Assembly (NCBI RefSeq): GCF_003287275.1
Contig: NZ_QEVW01000009.1
Coordinates: forward strand, 310,001-374,000
From: Paenibacillus taichungensis
GTDB lineage: Bacteria; Bacillota; Bacilli; Paenibacillales; Paenibacillaceae
Direction of reading: 5' to 3'
DNA length: 64,000 nucleotides
Every line of letters starts with the position of its first letter. The stretch's first letter is position 1. The position numbers were made by a program, and so were the translations under genes. The notes below the pieces were generated by a model, which was given only the letters and a program-made list of their open reading frames with translations, was not told the DNA's origin and ran no database searches. Below, one piece after another: positions 1 through 8,580 of this stretch.

Positions 1-2
1 CG

Positions 3-1343
3 GAAGAGTGGCAGGGCGGATATTTTGCAGCATACCATGTGTACCCTTATTACCCGGACTTGTTCCATACGGACCAGACACTGCAGACGATCAAGGATGA
101 GAACGGCGAGTACAACACGTACAAAAGTTATCTGCGCAAGCTCAAAGCCGAGTTTTCCGATATGCCTGTAATGATTACAGAGTACGGTGTACCGTCTTCG
201 CTTGGGATCTCCCATCTGGGTATGGGAGGTCGGGATCAGGGCGGACATAACGAGGCCGAACAGGGCGAGATCGACGCATCGCTGACTCAGGATATTTATG
301 ATGAGGGGTATGCGGGAGCGATTTTGTTCATGTGGCAGGATGAGTGGTTCAAAAAAACCTGGAACACGATGCCGCTGGAAATTCCCGCTGATCGGCGGGC
401 CTACTGGCTGAACGTGCTGACTAATGAGAAGATGTTCGGTCTGCTCGCCATGGACCCGGGTAAGCAGGAACAGCTGACCATCGACGGGAAACTGGACGAC
501 TGGAATGATCTGAAGAAGGAAGAGGTCACCATCTGGCAAGGCAAGGTAGAAGGCATCAAGGAAATGAAAATGACCCATGATGAAGCCTACCTGTACATTG
601 GCATGACGCTGGAACAACCTTTTGACCCGAATCAGACTTTGCTTCGTATCGGAACAGATACGCTGGATGGTGGCAATCAGCCAGGTACGAGACTTCCAGA
701 TCGAACGCTGAGTGACGGACTCGAAACAGTGATTACACTGGGGCAGGATGATGAATCACAAGTGGAGATCGCCAAGGACTATGACTTTAACCAGCGCCTC
801 TATGGCAAGGACGGTTACGGTATGCTGCCCGAGAAGCAAGAGAATGCGGCAGATCCATTCCATCCATGGAACCTGGCTGTCAGCCTGCGGATGACCCCAC
901 CAGATACCCGGTCGGCCCAACCGTTCATGAATGAGAAGGTGGGTACATTGAAACGGGGAACGACAGCTCCGGATCAGTCCGATACCGATTCGTTAACCGC
1001 CTGGCAGTATAACGGTAATCAGATCGAGATGCGTATTCCCTGGATGCTGCTTGGATTCGGTGACCCAAGTTCACTGCAAGCGATCAAGTATGGAGCGCTG
1101 AAAGGTGGACGGGAATTCGAAACTGTCGCAGTCAAGGGTGTGACCCTGGTTCCGTGGCTAATGGATCGTTCTACTGGAAATATCTCTTGGCCTGGTGGTG
1201 ACCAGAAGACACTGGATGTGAAAACATTGCCTATATACAGCTGGAAGCCATGGGAGCAGGTACAGTACAGTGAACGACTGAAACTGAGCTACGAGGAAAT
1301 GAAGAAACGGTATGAACAAATTCCAAGTTTTCAGACCGAATAA
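3..1343 (+). CDS. Glycoside-hydrolase-like protein, C-terminal part (5' end outside window)
   Basis: The frame is open to the left edge, so the N-terminus is missing. The first ~130 visible residues look like the end of a TIM-barrel hydrolase: a strand-like MITEYG segment could carry the catalytic Glu, and FMWQDEWFKKTW could be the last barrel strand. From about residue 160 there is a beta-rich region opening with IDGKLDDWNDL, a pattern typical of CBM9/DOMON-like sandwiches. It is the first visible gene of a same-strand series: the HEAT-repeat gene starts 26 bp downstream behind a good AAAGGAGG site, followed by a glycosyltransferase. I infer a role in trimming or handling an exported polysaccharide. 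The exact hydrolase family is not recognised, and a non-catalytic function is possible. Confidence 0.6.
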   Translation, partial: EEWQGGYFAAYHVYPYYPDLFHTDQTLQTIKDENGEYNTYKSYLRKLKAEFSDMPVMITEYGVPSSLGISHLGMGGRDQGGHNEAEQGEIDASLTQDIYDEGYAGAILFMWQDEWFKKTWNTMPLEIPADRRAYWLNVLTNEKMFGLLAMDPGKQEQLTIDGKLDDWNDLKKEEVTIWQGKVEGIKEMKMTHDEAYLYIGMTLEQPFDPNQTLLRIGTDTLDGGNQPGTRLPDRTLSDGLETVITLGQDDESQVEIAKDYDFNQRLYGKDGYGMLPEKQENAADPFHPWNLAVSLRMTPPDTRSAQPFMNEKVGTLKRGTTAPDQSDTDSLTAWQYNGNQIEMRIPWMLLGFGDPSSLQAIKYGALKGGREFETVAVKGVTLVPWLMDRSTGNISWPGGDQKTLDVKTLPIYSWKPWEQVQYSERLKLSYEEMKKRYEQIPSFQTE

Positions 1344-1369
1344 ATGAGTATAAAGGAGGACCTTTTCAC

Positions 1370-2581
1370 ATGTTTCCGAATTTGGCTTTGGCTTATCTAT
1401 TTCTATACATCTGTACGGCGCTCGTCGCTGTGGGTGTAATCCTGCTGTTTGCCATGAAAATGTCCCACAACGGCAAACGGCGCAAGATTGAGTTTTATAA
1501 ACTAAAGCAGCGTGACTACTTTACGTATCTGCAGACGGCGTTGACAGAGGACAGTCCCCTGAGATTGCCACCTGGGAAGCTGGCCCCGCTTGAGCGCCGG
1601 GTCATCCAGAGCAAACTTATTGAATGGATCGATCAGTTCAAGGGCGAGTATCGCAACAAATTGATTGTACTCTGCCGTGAAGCCGGATTTGTAGAGCATG
1701 ATCTGAAGGAACTGAGTCGTATTCGTTATGGACGCCAGATTGATGCAGCTTATCGATTGGGCGGCATGCGTTGTCCAGAGGCCGTTCCAGGCTTAATGGA
1801 ATTGCTTAAGGATGAGAAACCCGGCCCGATGGCGATTATGATTGGTCGTTCAATTGCAAGATGTACCACTCGTCAGGGTGAACTGAAAGACATGCTCGCA
1901 CTGTTGTTGACCAAAGGAAAATCGATTCATCATCTGGCAGCAGATATTCTGCTCGAAACCAGTCTGGATACAAGCAGAATTTTGATTGAATTGCTGGAAG
2001 ATCGCAATCCTGACTTTGTCAAAGTGGGACTGGTTGCGATGTGGGGACAAGCTGTGCCGGAAGTAATGCCTGCACTCGACAGACTCGTTGGCGCAGAACA
2101 TCAGGATGTACGGGCAGAAGCGGTGAAGCTGTACCTTAGCGCAAGTCCGGCACTTCAGGACGAAACCATTCTGAAGCTCATGCAGGATTCGGACCCGGAG
2201 GTGCGTGCCGAAGTGGTTCAGGCGCTCGGTTCAAAACATGCGGCAGGCAGCATTCCACTGCTGCGCAAAGCGCTGCGTGATGAAGATTGGGGAGTACGCT
2301 ATAACAGTGCGGAGAGCCTGGGCAAGCTGGGTGAACCGGGATTTGAAGCCTTGTGTCAGGCCGCTGTGGAGGGCACAGGTGCTGAACGGGAAATTGCAAT
2401 GCAGCAGATTGAGAGCACGATGCAGCACTCAGGAACAGACCACAAAGCCGTTGACCAGATGATTGCACATAACAAAAAAAGGCTGCTGTATGATCGGTAC
2501 TTCGGTCCCGTACGTGGGAACCGGACAACAAGCAAGAAACGTACAGGTGTGGCTGCGGTAGGAGGGGATTACACTGCTTAG
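1370..2581 (+). CDS. Membrane-anchored HEAT-repeat protein
   Basis: 403 residues. One hydrophobic segment (about residues 6-28) is followed by a basic KMSHNGKRRK stretch, so the bulk should be cytoplasmic. From about residue 120 to 345 there are repeated helical pairs with HEAT signatures (for example DSDPEVRAEVVQALG and DEDWGVRYNSAESLGKLG), a fold that usually serves as a protein-protein scaffold. The ATG has an AAAGGAGG site nine bases upstream. The stop codon overlaps the probable CTG start of the glycosyltransferase, so the two are likely translated in a coupled way. I infer a scaffold for the membrane polysaccharide synthase encoded next to it. The C-terminal ~40 residues are basic and low in predicted structure. 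Confidence 0.75.
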   Translation: MFPNLALAYLFLYICTALVAVGVILLFAMKMSHNGKRRKIEFYKLKQRDYFTYLQTALTEDSPLRLPPGKLAPLERRVIQSKLIEWIDQFKGEYRNKLIVLCREAGFVEHDLKELSRIRYGRQIDAAYRLGGMRCPEAVPGLMELLKDEKPGPMAIMIGRSIARCTTRQGELKDMLALLLTKGKSIHHLAADILLETSLDTSRILIELLEDRNPDFVKVGLVAMWGQAVPEVMPALDRLVGAEHQDVRAEAVKLYLSASPALQDETILKLMQDSDPEVRAEVVQALGSKHAAGSIPLLRKALRDEDWGVRYNSAESLGKLGEPGFEALCQAAVEGTGAEREIAMQQIESTMQHSGTDHKAVDQMIAHNKKRLLYDRYFGPVRGNRTTSKKRTGVAAVGGDYTA

Positions 2582-4001
2582 AGATCTACTATTAATCTAC
2601 GGCATGGTTGCAATCTATTATGTCGTTGCCGTAAATACGCTTTACTTTTCCATTCTGGCCTTGTCATTCCGTAACATTTGGACGATCTTCAGGCGATCGC
2701 ATTATTCCAAATACAATACGTTGTCAGGCTCGGAACTGGTACCATCGGTTTCCTTGCTGGTTCCCGCATACAACGAGGAACTGACGATTATTGAAAATGT
2801 GAACTGCCTGATGACGCTGAATTATCCAACATATGAAGTCATCGTAGTGAATGATGGATCCAGCGATACCACCTTAAAGGTGTTGCTGGAAGAATATCGT
2901 CTAAAGCCGGTACCCAACACGAAGATTCGGGGCAAGATTTCCTGTCAGAAAATTCGCGGGATCTACCATAATCCGGAATTCCCGGACCTTTACGTCATTG
3001 ACAAGGAAAACGGCGGGAAGGCCGATTCCCTCAATGCCGGAATCAACCTGTCTCATTATCCGTTGATTTCTTCCATCGATGCCGACTCTTTGCTGGAGAA
3101 GGATGCCCTGATTCGTATGGCTCGCATGTATATGGAGAATCCGGAAGAGACGGTTGCTATTGGTGGGGATGTACGGATAGCCAACGGCTGCAAAATCGAG
3201 AATGGGGCAGTGCAGGACGTTTCACTGCCTCGCAAGATTTGGCCGATGTTCCAGTCCATCGAGTATCTCAAAGCCTTTCTCGGCGGACGGATCGGTTGGA
3301 GTCACATGAATGGTCTGATCATCGTCTCGGGTGCCTTCGGCATGTTCCGTAAGGATGCGGTTATCGCGGTTGGGGGATACCGAGACGGTTATCCGGGTGA
3401 AGACATGAACATTATCATCAAACTTCACCGTTATATGCTGGAGAACAAACTGAAATACCGCGTAGCCTTCTGCCCTGAAGCCGTTTGCTGGACACAGGCG
3501 CCAGATTCCTACCGGATCTTGTCCAGTCAGCGCAAGCGCTGGGGACGTGGAAATCTGAAGAACATGATCGAGAATCGCGGCATGTTGTTCAACCCGAAAT
3601 ATAAAGTCATGGGCATGCTGACCATGCCGTACAACATCCTTTTTGAAGCGCTGAATCCGTATTTTCGCATTACCGGACTTCTCGCTCTCACGGGATATGT
3701 ACTGATGGATATGACCCAGTGGCCGATTCTTGTACTCTTTGGATTGCTCAACGTGGTGAGTGGTTATCTGCTGAGTGTGGGAGCCCTAGTGCTCGAGGAA
3801 ATTGCATTCAAGCGGTATAACAAGCTATCGGATCTGGTCAAAATGCTGTTCTACTCCGCTCTAAAATTCGTCGGCTATCATCAACTCGGCGTGCTGTGGA
3901 GACTGCAGGGGCATATCCAGTTCATGCAAAACAACAACTCATGGGGTACCATGACACGCCAGAGCTGGTCCGAGGAAGAGAAGACAAGTGAGGCAGCTTA
4001 A
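2574..4001 (+). CDS. Processive family 2 glycosyltransferase
   Basis: Membrane GT2 enzyme of the NodC/PgaC/hyaluronan-synthase type. From N to C it has an N-terminal membrane segment, VVNDGSSD (nucleotide-sugar binding), GGKADSLNAG, SIDADS (the DxD-type metal site), GEDMN (general base) and QRKRWGRGN (the Q/RxxRW product-binding motif), then several hydrophobic helices from about residue 350 onward. This is the full motif set of a processive polymerase. Start choice: the first ATG (2604) has no ribosome binding site, whereas CTG at 2574 lies six bases after GGAGGGG (2561-2567), overlaps the upstream stop, and adds ten hydrophobic residues to the first membrane helix. The polymer is not predictable from sequence; the neighbouring dehydrogenase suggests it contains an uronic acid. 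Confidence 0.85.
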   Translation: MLRDLLLIYGMVAIYYVVAVNTLYFSILALSFRNIWTIFRRSHYSKYNTLSGSELVPSVSLLVPAYNEELTIIENVNCLMTLNYPTYEVIVVNDGSSDTTLKVLLEEYRLKPVPNTKIRGKISCQKIRGIYHNPEFPDLYVIDKENGGKADSLNAGINLSHYPLISSIDADSLLEKDALIRMARMYMENPEETVAIGGDVRIANGCKIENGAVQDVSLPRKIWPMFQSIEYLKAFLGGRIGWSHMNGLIIVSGAFGMFRKDAVIAVGGYRDGYPGEDMNIIIKLHRYMLENKLKYRVAFCPEAVCWTQAPDSYRILSSQRKRWGRGNLKNMIENRGMLFNPKYKVMGMLTMPYNILFEALNPYFRITGLLALTGYVLMDMTQWPILVLFGLLNVVSGYLLSVGALVLEEIAFKRYNKLSDLVKMLFYSALKFVGYHQLGVLWRLQGHIQFMQNNNSWGTMTRQSWSEEEKTSEAA

Positions 4002-4052
4002 GCTAAGCACAGGCAATACAGCAGAAACAATATAGATAACCGAGGGAGAAGG

Positions 4053-4868
4053 GTGGAAAAGAACATGCCAAATACGGCGACATTGCAGCGTGAGGCTGCC
4101 GTTAATGTGTATCGCAGTGTAGAACAGGGATTGAAAGAAACGGGTGCCGAAACATGCGGCTTAATGTTCATCCATTGTGCAGGGCAGTCTCAGCCGGAGC
4201 AGCAGGTCAGGACACATCTGGAGCAGACCAGTGAGTCTGCCTTCCAGGTCTGGGAGGATGGAGCCACACAGGCGATTGCTGTCCTGCTGCCAGGGTTGAC
4301 ACTGGATGAGGTTCATTATGAGGGGCTTCGCATCAAGCATGAATTGCAGGAAACGGTACCTGGTGCCGATCCACAAATCACGTTGGCAAGTTTCCCGGCA
4401 GGTGAACGTCCTTCAAAGGCAACCATTCAACATATGGCTGAGTCCGCCAAACTGGTAGACCCGTCGGAGATTCATATCTACACGCTGGACAACACGGCAG
4501 ACGATCCGGAACGAATTTTGATTGTGGATAACGATCCGACGGTACGCGAGTTCCTGCAATTACGTTTGAAGATGCAGGGGTATGAAACCTATGAAGCGGT
4601 GGATGGACTGGCTGCACTGGAACTGATTGAGAAAATCGCGCCTGACCTCGTGCTGACGGAATTGAATCTGTATGGCATTGATGGTCTGCCGTTCATTCAA
4701 CATATCCAGAACCTGGATGTGGCGCAGCCGCCCAAAATCGTCGTATTGACGGAACAGCGTGTGGAACAAACAATCAGTCAATGCTTCCGCAGCGGAGTCG
4801 ATGATTATATGACCAAACCGTTCTCGCCTGTGGAGCTGGATGCCCGAATCAGGCGTTGCCTGCATTAA
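4053..4868 (+). CDS. Degenerate GGDEF-like domain fused to a pseudo-receiver
   Basis: 271 residues. Residues ~150-271 are a receiver domain with the acidic pair (D159, D161), Thr233 and Lys255 (TKPF) in place. The phospho-acceptor position reads DLVLTEL, with Glu203 instead of Asp (codon GAA at 4659-4661). Residues ~10-145 resemble the outline of a GGDEF domain (AIAVLLPGLTLDEVHYEGLRIKHEL, then ITLASFPAGE) but lack the GGDEF signature, so it should not make c-di-GMP. The GTG start has GAGGGAG just upstream; ATG at 4065 is an alternative. Located between the glycosyltransferase and the sugar dehydrogenase. I infer a structural or allosteric subunit of the synthase complex rather than a phosphorylated regulator. 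Confidence 0.7.
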   Translation: MEKNMPNTATLQREAAVNVYRSVEQGLKETGAETCGLMFIHCAGQSQPEQQVRTHLEQTSESAFQVWEDGATQAIAVLLPGLTLDEVHYEGLRIKHELQETVPGADPQITLASFPAGERPSKATIQHMAESAKLVDPSEIHIYTLDNTADDPERILIVDNDPTVREFLQLRLKMQGYETYEAVDGLAALELIEKIAPDLVLTELNLYGIDGLPFIQHIQNLDVAQPPKIVVLTEQRVEQTISQCFRSGVDDYMTKPFSPVELDARIRRCLH

Positions 4869-5006
4869 ACGCAACCACAAGTAAAGCCAAGAGAAACAGA
4901 TAGTCTTCATTAATTTTTATCAGTCAAACAAGTATATCTACAGACAAACATCTATCAAATGGATTCGTCAATTAACCAAACAAATACACTGCCCGGAGGG
5001 AATATC

Positions 5007-6374
5007 ATGGAGAATCAACAATTCCACACATTATTGAATGCGATTGAAAATAAAGAAGCGGTGCTCGGCGTGGTCGGGCTCGGTTACGTAGGATTACCAC
5101 TTGCGGTGGAGATGGTCAATCAGGGCTTCACGGTAATCGGGATTGATCTGGATGCATCCAAAGTGGAGAGCATCTATCAGGGAGATTCCTATATTCACGA
5201 TATTTCGTCCGATGAATTGAAAAAAGTGATGCAAAGCGGCCGCTTCCAGCCTACAACGGATTACAGCATGCTGCGCGTGATTGACGCGTTGAGTATCTGC
5301 GTACCTACACCGCTCAGTGAAAATCAGGACCCGGATACGTCTTATATCGAGACGGTTGTGGATCAGATTAAACTGCATATGAAACCAGGTATGCTGATTA
5401 CCCTGGAGAGCACCACTTATCCGGGTACAACCGAAGAGCTGATTCAGGATGAGCTGGACAAGATCGGACATGAAGCAGGCAAAGACTACTTCCTGTGCTT
5501 CTCGCCTGAACGTGTGGACCCGTCCAACGGACGATTCACTACGTTTAATACACCAAAAGTAATCGGGGGCACAACTGAAGCTTGCCTCAAGCTGGGAACA
5601 GCGTTGTACAGCAAATATGTTGAAACGGTTGTACCTGTATCTTCACCAAAAGTGGCTGAAATGTCCAAACTGCTGGAAAATACGTTCCGCAGCGTAAACA
5701 TTGCCTTTGTTAATGAAATGGCCATGATGTGTGACCGTATGGGCATTGATATCTGGGAAGTTATCGACGCAGCTGCGACGAAGCCGTTTGGCTTCATGCC
5801 TTTCTATCCGGGCCCTGGTATCGGTGGGCACTGCATTCCGCTTGACCCGATGTACCTGTCCTGGAAGGCCAAAGGATTCCGTTTCTACAGCAAATTCATT
5901 GAGCTGGCGCAATCCACCAATGACAATATGCCATATTATGTACTGAACAAAACATCAACCATTCTGAATGAGTACGCAAAATCGGTACGTAAATCCAACA
6001 TTCTGTTGCTTGGTATGTCGTACAAACCGAATATTGCCGATTTGCGTGAATCTCCAGGACTGGAAGTCTACGAACTGTTCAAGGAAGGTGGAGCTAATGT
6101 CAGCTATTATGATCCACATGCTGAATCGTTCCGGGACAAACATGGCGAGACGGTTTATAGCGAAGCGTTCAATCTGGAACAGTTCAAGAAGTACGATTGC
6201 ATCGTGCTGATCACCAACCACAGCGATTTGCCTTACTTTGATATTGCCGAGATGGGTGTGCCGATTCTGGATACACGTAATGCGTTCAAAACGTATACAC
6301 ATCCGCACATTTACAAGATTGGTCATTCGGTACAGCACCCTGTGCTTGAGCCAAGTGAAGCGTTGCTCGTCTGA
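5007..6374 (+). CDS. UDP-sugar 6-dehydrogenase (UDP-Glc/UDP-HexNAc family)
   Basis: NAD-dependent four-electron oxidation of a UDP-hexose or UDP-N-acetylhexosamine to the uronate. The N-terminal Rossmann motif is VVGLGYVGLPLA; SPERVDPSN and GPGIGGHCIPLDP follow, with catalytic Cys276; the C-terminal domain contains LGMSYKPNIADLRESP. The GHCIPLDP form is closer to WecC/WbpA-type UDP-HexNAc dehydrogenases than to classical UDP-glucose dehydrogenases, but I cannot settle the substrate. Start: ATG 5007 has GGAGGG six bases upstream; the longer frame from 4959 has no such site. Length 455 residues, normal for the family. It supplies the activated uronate for the polymer made by this operon. Confidence 0.88.
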   Translation: MENQQFHTLLNAIENKEAVLGVVGLGYVGLPLAVEMVNQGFTVIGIDLDASKVESIYQGDSYIHDISSDELKKVMQSGRFQPTTDYSMLRVIDALSICVPTPLSENQDPDTSYIETVVDQIKLHMKPGMLITLESTTYPGTTEELIQDELDKIGHEAGKDYFLCFSPERVDPSNGRFTTFNTPKVIGGTTEACLKLGTALYSKYVETVVPVSSPKVAEMSKLLENTFRSVNIAFVNEMAMMCDRMGIDIWEVIDAAATKPFGFMPFYPGPGIGGHCIPLDPMYLSWKAKGFRFYSKFIELAQSTNDNMPYYVLNKTSTILNEYAKSVRKSNILLLGMSYKPNIADLRESPGLEVYELFKEGGANVSYYDPHAESFRDKHGETVYSEAFNLEQFKKYDCIVLITNHSDLPYFDIAEMGVPILDTRNAFKTYTHPHIYKIGHSVQHPVLEPSEALLV

Positions 6375-6400
6375 GGAATCTAACGAACAAGTGGGGCAAA

Positions 6401-7306
6401 TTGACGGTGAAGGCAAAATGGGCCATCTTGGCCCTGCTGTTCTGCCTGCTTCTTCTGCCCTGGCTACTCAAATGGTTTTCACATGAGGAACATAAGGCGA
6501 CCTGGCTGTGGGACGCTTCCATTATTGCAGAGCAGACGCCTGAGATTATCTCCTTCTCCAAAGCGCAGGGCGTAGATACCATTTTCTTGCAAATTCAGGA
6601 TGAGGTACCCGATGCGACATACCGCAAATTCATCGCGGCTGCGAGCCAGGCTGAGATTGAAGTACATGCCCTTAATGGTCATGCAGACTGGGCCTATACG
6701 GAGAAGCGGGAAGAGGGACTTGCGTTTATTGAAAAAGTACGGGCATATAATGCAGCTTCAGCCAAAAAGGAACGCTTTGAGGGAATTCAGCTGGATGTGG
6801 AGCCTTATCAGTTAAAACGCTGGGAGGACGAGCAGAATAGCGTTATTGCGGAGTGGAGCGACAACATGAAGGCCTGGACCAAAGCTGGTAAGGATGCCGG
6901 GCTCTACATGAGCGCCGCAATCCCTTTCTGGCTGGATGCACGCGAGTCGGCAGAAGGCGGAGGTACATTCAGCCGCTGGGTGATTGACCATTTTGATGCG
7001 GTGGCTATTATGGCCTATCGGGATAGTGGTCAGCAGATGTATGATCTGTCCAAGGAAGAGTTGGACGAAGCGGATGAGCTTGGCAAGAAGGTATGGGTTG
7101 GAGCCGAGCTTGCAGATACACATGAGGGCGATCATCTAACCTTTTTCAGCAAATCCATCACCAACATGGACGAAGAAATGAAGAAAGTGTTTGATCTCGG
7201 TGCTTCTCATTCCTCTTTTGCAGGTGTCGCAGTGCATCATTATGAGGCATGGTATGCAAAGGAAAATGGAATTCCGCTGGCTCGAAAGAGCGAGGAGAAG
7301 AAGTAA
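6401..7306 (+). CDS. Membrane-anchored TIM-barrel-like protein, possible glycoside hydrolase
   Basis: 301 residues. An N-terminal hydrophobic anchor (about residues 7-25) is followed by a region with alternating strand/helix pattern. Barrel-like strands include GVDTIFLQI, IEVHALNG, FEGIQLDVEP, LYMSAAIPFW, AVAIMAYRD, KVWVGAEL and GVAVHHYEAW. The acidic residues in LDVEP and MAYRD sit where catalytic acids of GH18/GH-like barrels usually lie. Last gene of the polysaccharide series, 26 bp after the dehydrogenase and just before a terminator. TTG at 6401 or GTG at 6407 could start it; GTGGGG upstream is a modest ribosome site. I infer an extracellular, membrane-tethered enzyme acting on the exported polymer; the family is not identified. 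Confidence 0.6.
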   Translation: MTVKAKWAILALLFCLLLLPWLLKWFSHEEHKATWLWDASIIAEQTPEIISFSKAQGVDTIFLQIQDEVPDATYRKFIAAASQAEIEVHALNGHADWAYTEKREEGLAFIEKVRAYNAASAKKERFEGIQLDVEPYQLKRWEDEQNSVIAEWSDNMKAWTKAGKDAGLYMSAAIPFWLDARESAEGGGTFSRWVIDHFDAVAIMAYRDSGQQMYDLSKEELDEADELGKKVWVGAELADTHEGDHLTFFSKSITNMDEEMKKVFDLGASHSSFAGVAVHHYEAWYAKENGIPLARKSEEKK

Positions 7307-7317
7307 CGGGCGTATAT

Positions 7318-7361
7318 AGTTAACAAAAAGATCGTTGTAAGTTAGCAAAAAGATCGTTGTA
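7318..7361. repeat. 22-bp tandem duplication after the polysaccharide operon
   Basis: Two head-to-tail units of 22 bp (7318-7339 and 7340-7361), each AGTTARCAAAAAGATCGTTG followed by TA, differ at one base and are followed by the first five bases of a third unit. They lie between the last operon gene and its terminator, in no open frame. Confidence 0.8.
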
Positions 7362-7376
7362 AGTTATAAACAGGAA

Positions 7377-7413
7377 AAGGCAAGTCTCCGGTCAAGGAGG
7401 CTTGCCTTTTTTG
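7377..7413. terminator. Bidirectional terminator between convergent genes
   Basis: AAGGCAAGTCTCC (7377-7389) pairs with GGAGGCTTGCCTT (7396-7408), followed by a T run on the plus strand. It closes the polysaccharide operon and faces the end of the AraC gene. Confidence 0.85.
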
Positions 7414-7442
7414 CTATTCATAGCTTGCGGCTTGGCGATAAA

Positions 7443-8321
7443 TCAGTTTTTGTTTTTGTTGTTCTCGGCCGTTCGATAGCGGTTGGGTGGAAGACCGACC
7501 TGCTTTTTGAATGCTTTGGAGAAGGAGAACAGGTCAGGGTAACCGACCGAGTGCGCTACTTCAGTTAACGTTAACGGGGTCTGAACAAGCAGTCGTTTGG
7601 CCTGATTCATTTTCAGGCGTTGAATGTATTGGACAGGAGACAGGCCGTAGGCTTTGCGGAATTGTTTGGCAAAATGGGTCCGATCCACGCCTGCGTGTGA
7701 AGATACACCTTCCACGGTAATACCGCCGGCAAAGTGAATATCCATGTACTCCTTGCCCTTTTGCAGCCATGGTGTAGCAGTGTCTGGTTGAAGCACTCGG
7801 GTAGTGGGGGATTTGGCAATGCGGTCAAACAATCCGAGAAAACGGGTAAGTCGTCCCAGGTCGCTTGCGCCTCCCTGAGGTTTGCGAACCTCTTCCATAA
7901 AAGCACGCATGCCACTTGCCGTCTCCGGCGTGAGTACACCTGAACGATGCGGCGCGTCCGGCGTAAGCCCGATTCGTGCCAGAAGTTCAGCTGCATGTTT
8001 TCCATCAAAGGCAATGAAAATTTTGTGCAAAGATTCCTTCGGGTCGGACCAGTACTCATGGGTAACCTGTGGATACAGGCAGAAAGCATCACGGGCACGC
8101 AGGGAATAACGATGTCCGTTCTGGATGAACGTTCCCTCGCCCTCCAGAACAAAAATCAAATAATGAAAAGGCGTCGTTCGAGGGCCAATATGATAATTGC
8201 TCTTGGCTATATTACGGCCAATTCGAATCGGCCAAGCTCCACCGGCTTTCTCGAATTCAGACGGAGTAAAAAAAATAATATCCAAAAACTCGTGGTGGTC
8301 CTCCTTCATGCTCTCGATCAT
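7443..8321 (-). CDS. AraC-family transcriptional regulator
   Basis: 292 residues. The N-terminal half is a cupin-like sensing domain (PFHYLIFVLEGEGTFIQNG, RARDAFCLYPQVTHEY). The C-terminal ~100 residues carry two helix-turn-helix units, ending in the family signature LTEVAHSVGYPDLFSFSKAFKKQVGLPPNRYR. Start: the ATG at 8321 has AGAGGTG upstream; GTG at 8330 and a later ATG are possible. It is divergent from the monooxygenase/transporter genes and probably activates them: two CnCRAAATGACA direct repeats lie against the -35 box of that promoter. Ligand unknown. Confidence 0.88.
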   Translation of the reverse strand: MIESMKEDHHEFLDIIFFTPSEFEKAGGAWPIRIGRNIAKSNYHIGPRTTPFHYLIFVLEGEGTFIQNGHRYSLRARDAFCLYPQVTHEYWSDPKESLHKIFIAFDGKHAAELLARIGLTPDAPHRSGVLTPETASGMRAFMEEVRKPQGGASDLGRLTRFLGLFDRIAKSPTTRVLQPDTATPWLQKGKEYMDIHFAGGITVEGVSSHAGVDRTHFAKQFRKAYGLSPVQYIQRLKMNQAKRLLVQTPLTLTEVAHSVGYPDLFSFSKAFKKQVGLPPNRYRTAENNKNKN

Positions 8322-8441
8322 CAGGAACACCTCTTTAATATAAGTATAGTTTGTAATCTCTGAAAGTTTCTCTTATAACCTATTATACAGGTGGGTTTTG
8401 TAAATATTCAAGATCGAGAAGACCTATTCCTGTGAATTCAC

Positions 8442-8477
8442 CACAAAATGACAAAATAAAATTACCGCGAAATGACA
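8442..8477 (+). promoter_or_regulatory. Direct-repeat operator candidate for the AraC regulator
   Basis: CACAAAATGACA (8442-8453) and CGCGAAATGACA (8466-8477) share CnCRAAATGACA, offset 24 bp. The second copy ends exactly where the -35 hexamer begins. Two same-orientation half-sites abutting the -35 is the usual geometry of an AraC-type activator. Inferred from position and repetition only. Confidence 0.45.
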
Positions 8478-8506
8478 TTGATCACAGACAAATCAATTGT
8501 TATGAT
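8478..8506 (+). promoter_or_regulatory. Sigma-A-type promoter of the monooxygenase/transporter genes
   Basis: TTGATC (8478-8483), a 17-bp spacer, then TATGAT (8501-8506). Transcription would begin near 8513, leaving a leader of about 340 nt that contains the first structured repeat. Confidence 0.55.
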
Positions 8507-8580
8507 GTCCATACCTATTAAACCAAGTTAATTAATCGGCATTTGGATGTAAACGTACTTATAAAATGATTAGAAATTAG

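Noticed and set aside
5955..6416. 153-codon minus-strand frame over the sugar dehydrogenase
   Set aside because: Antisense shadow of a well-supported gene.
8428..8456. FNR-like TGTGAATTCACCACA near the AraC promoter
   Set aside because: The half-sites do not have the required six-base spacing and the second half is imperfect.
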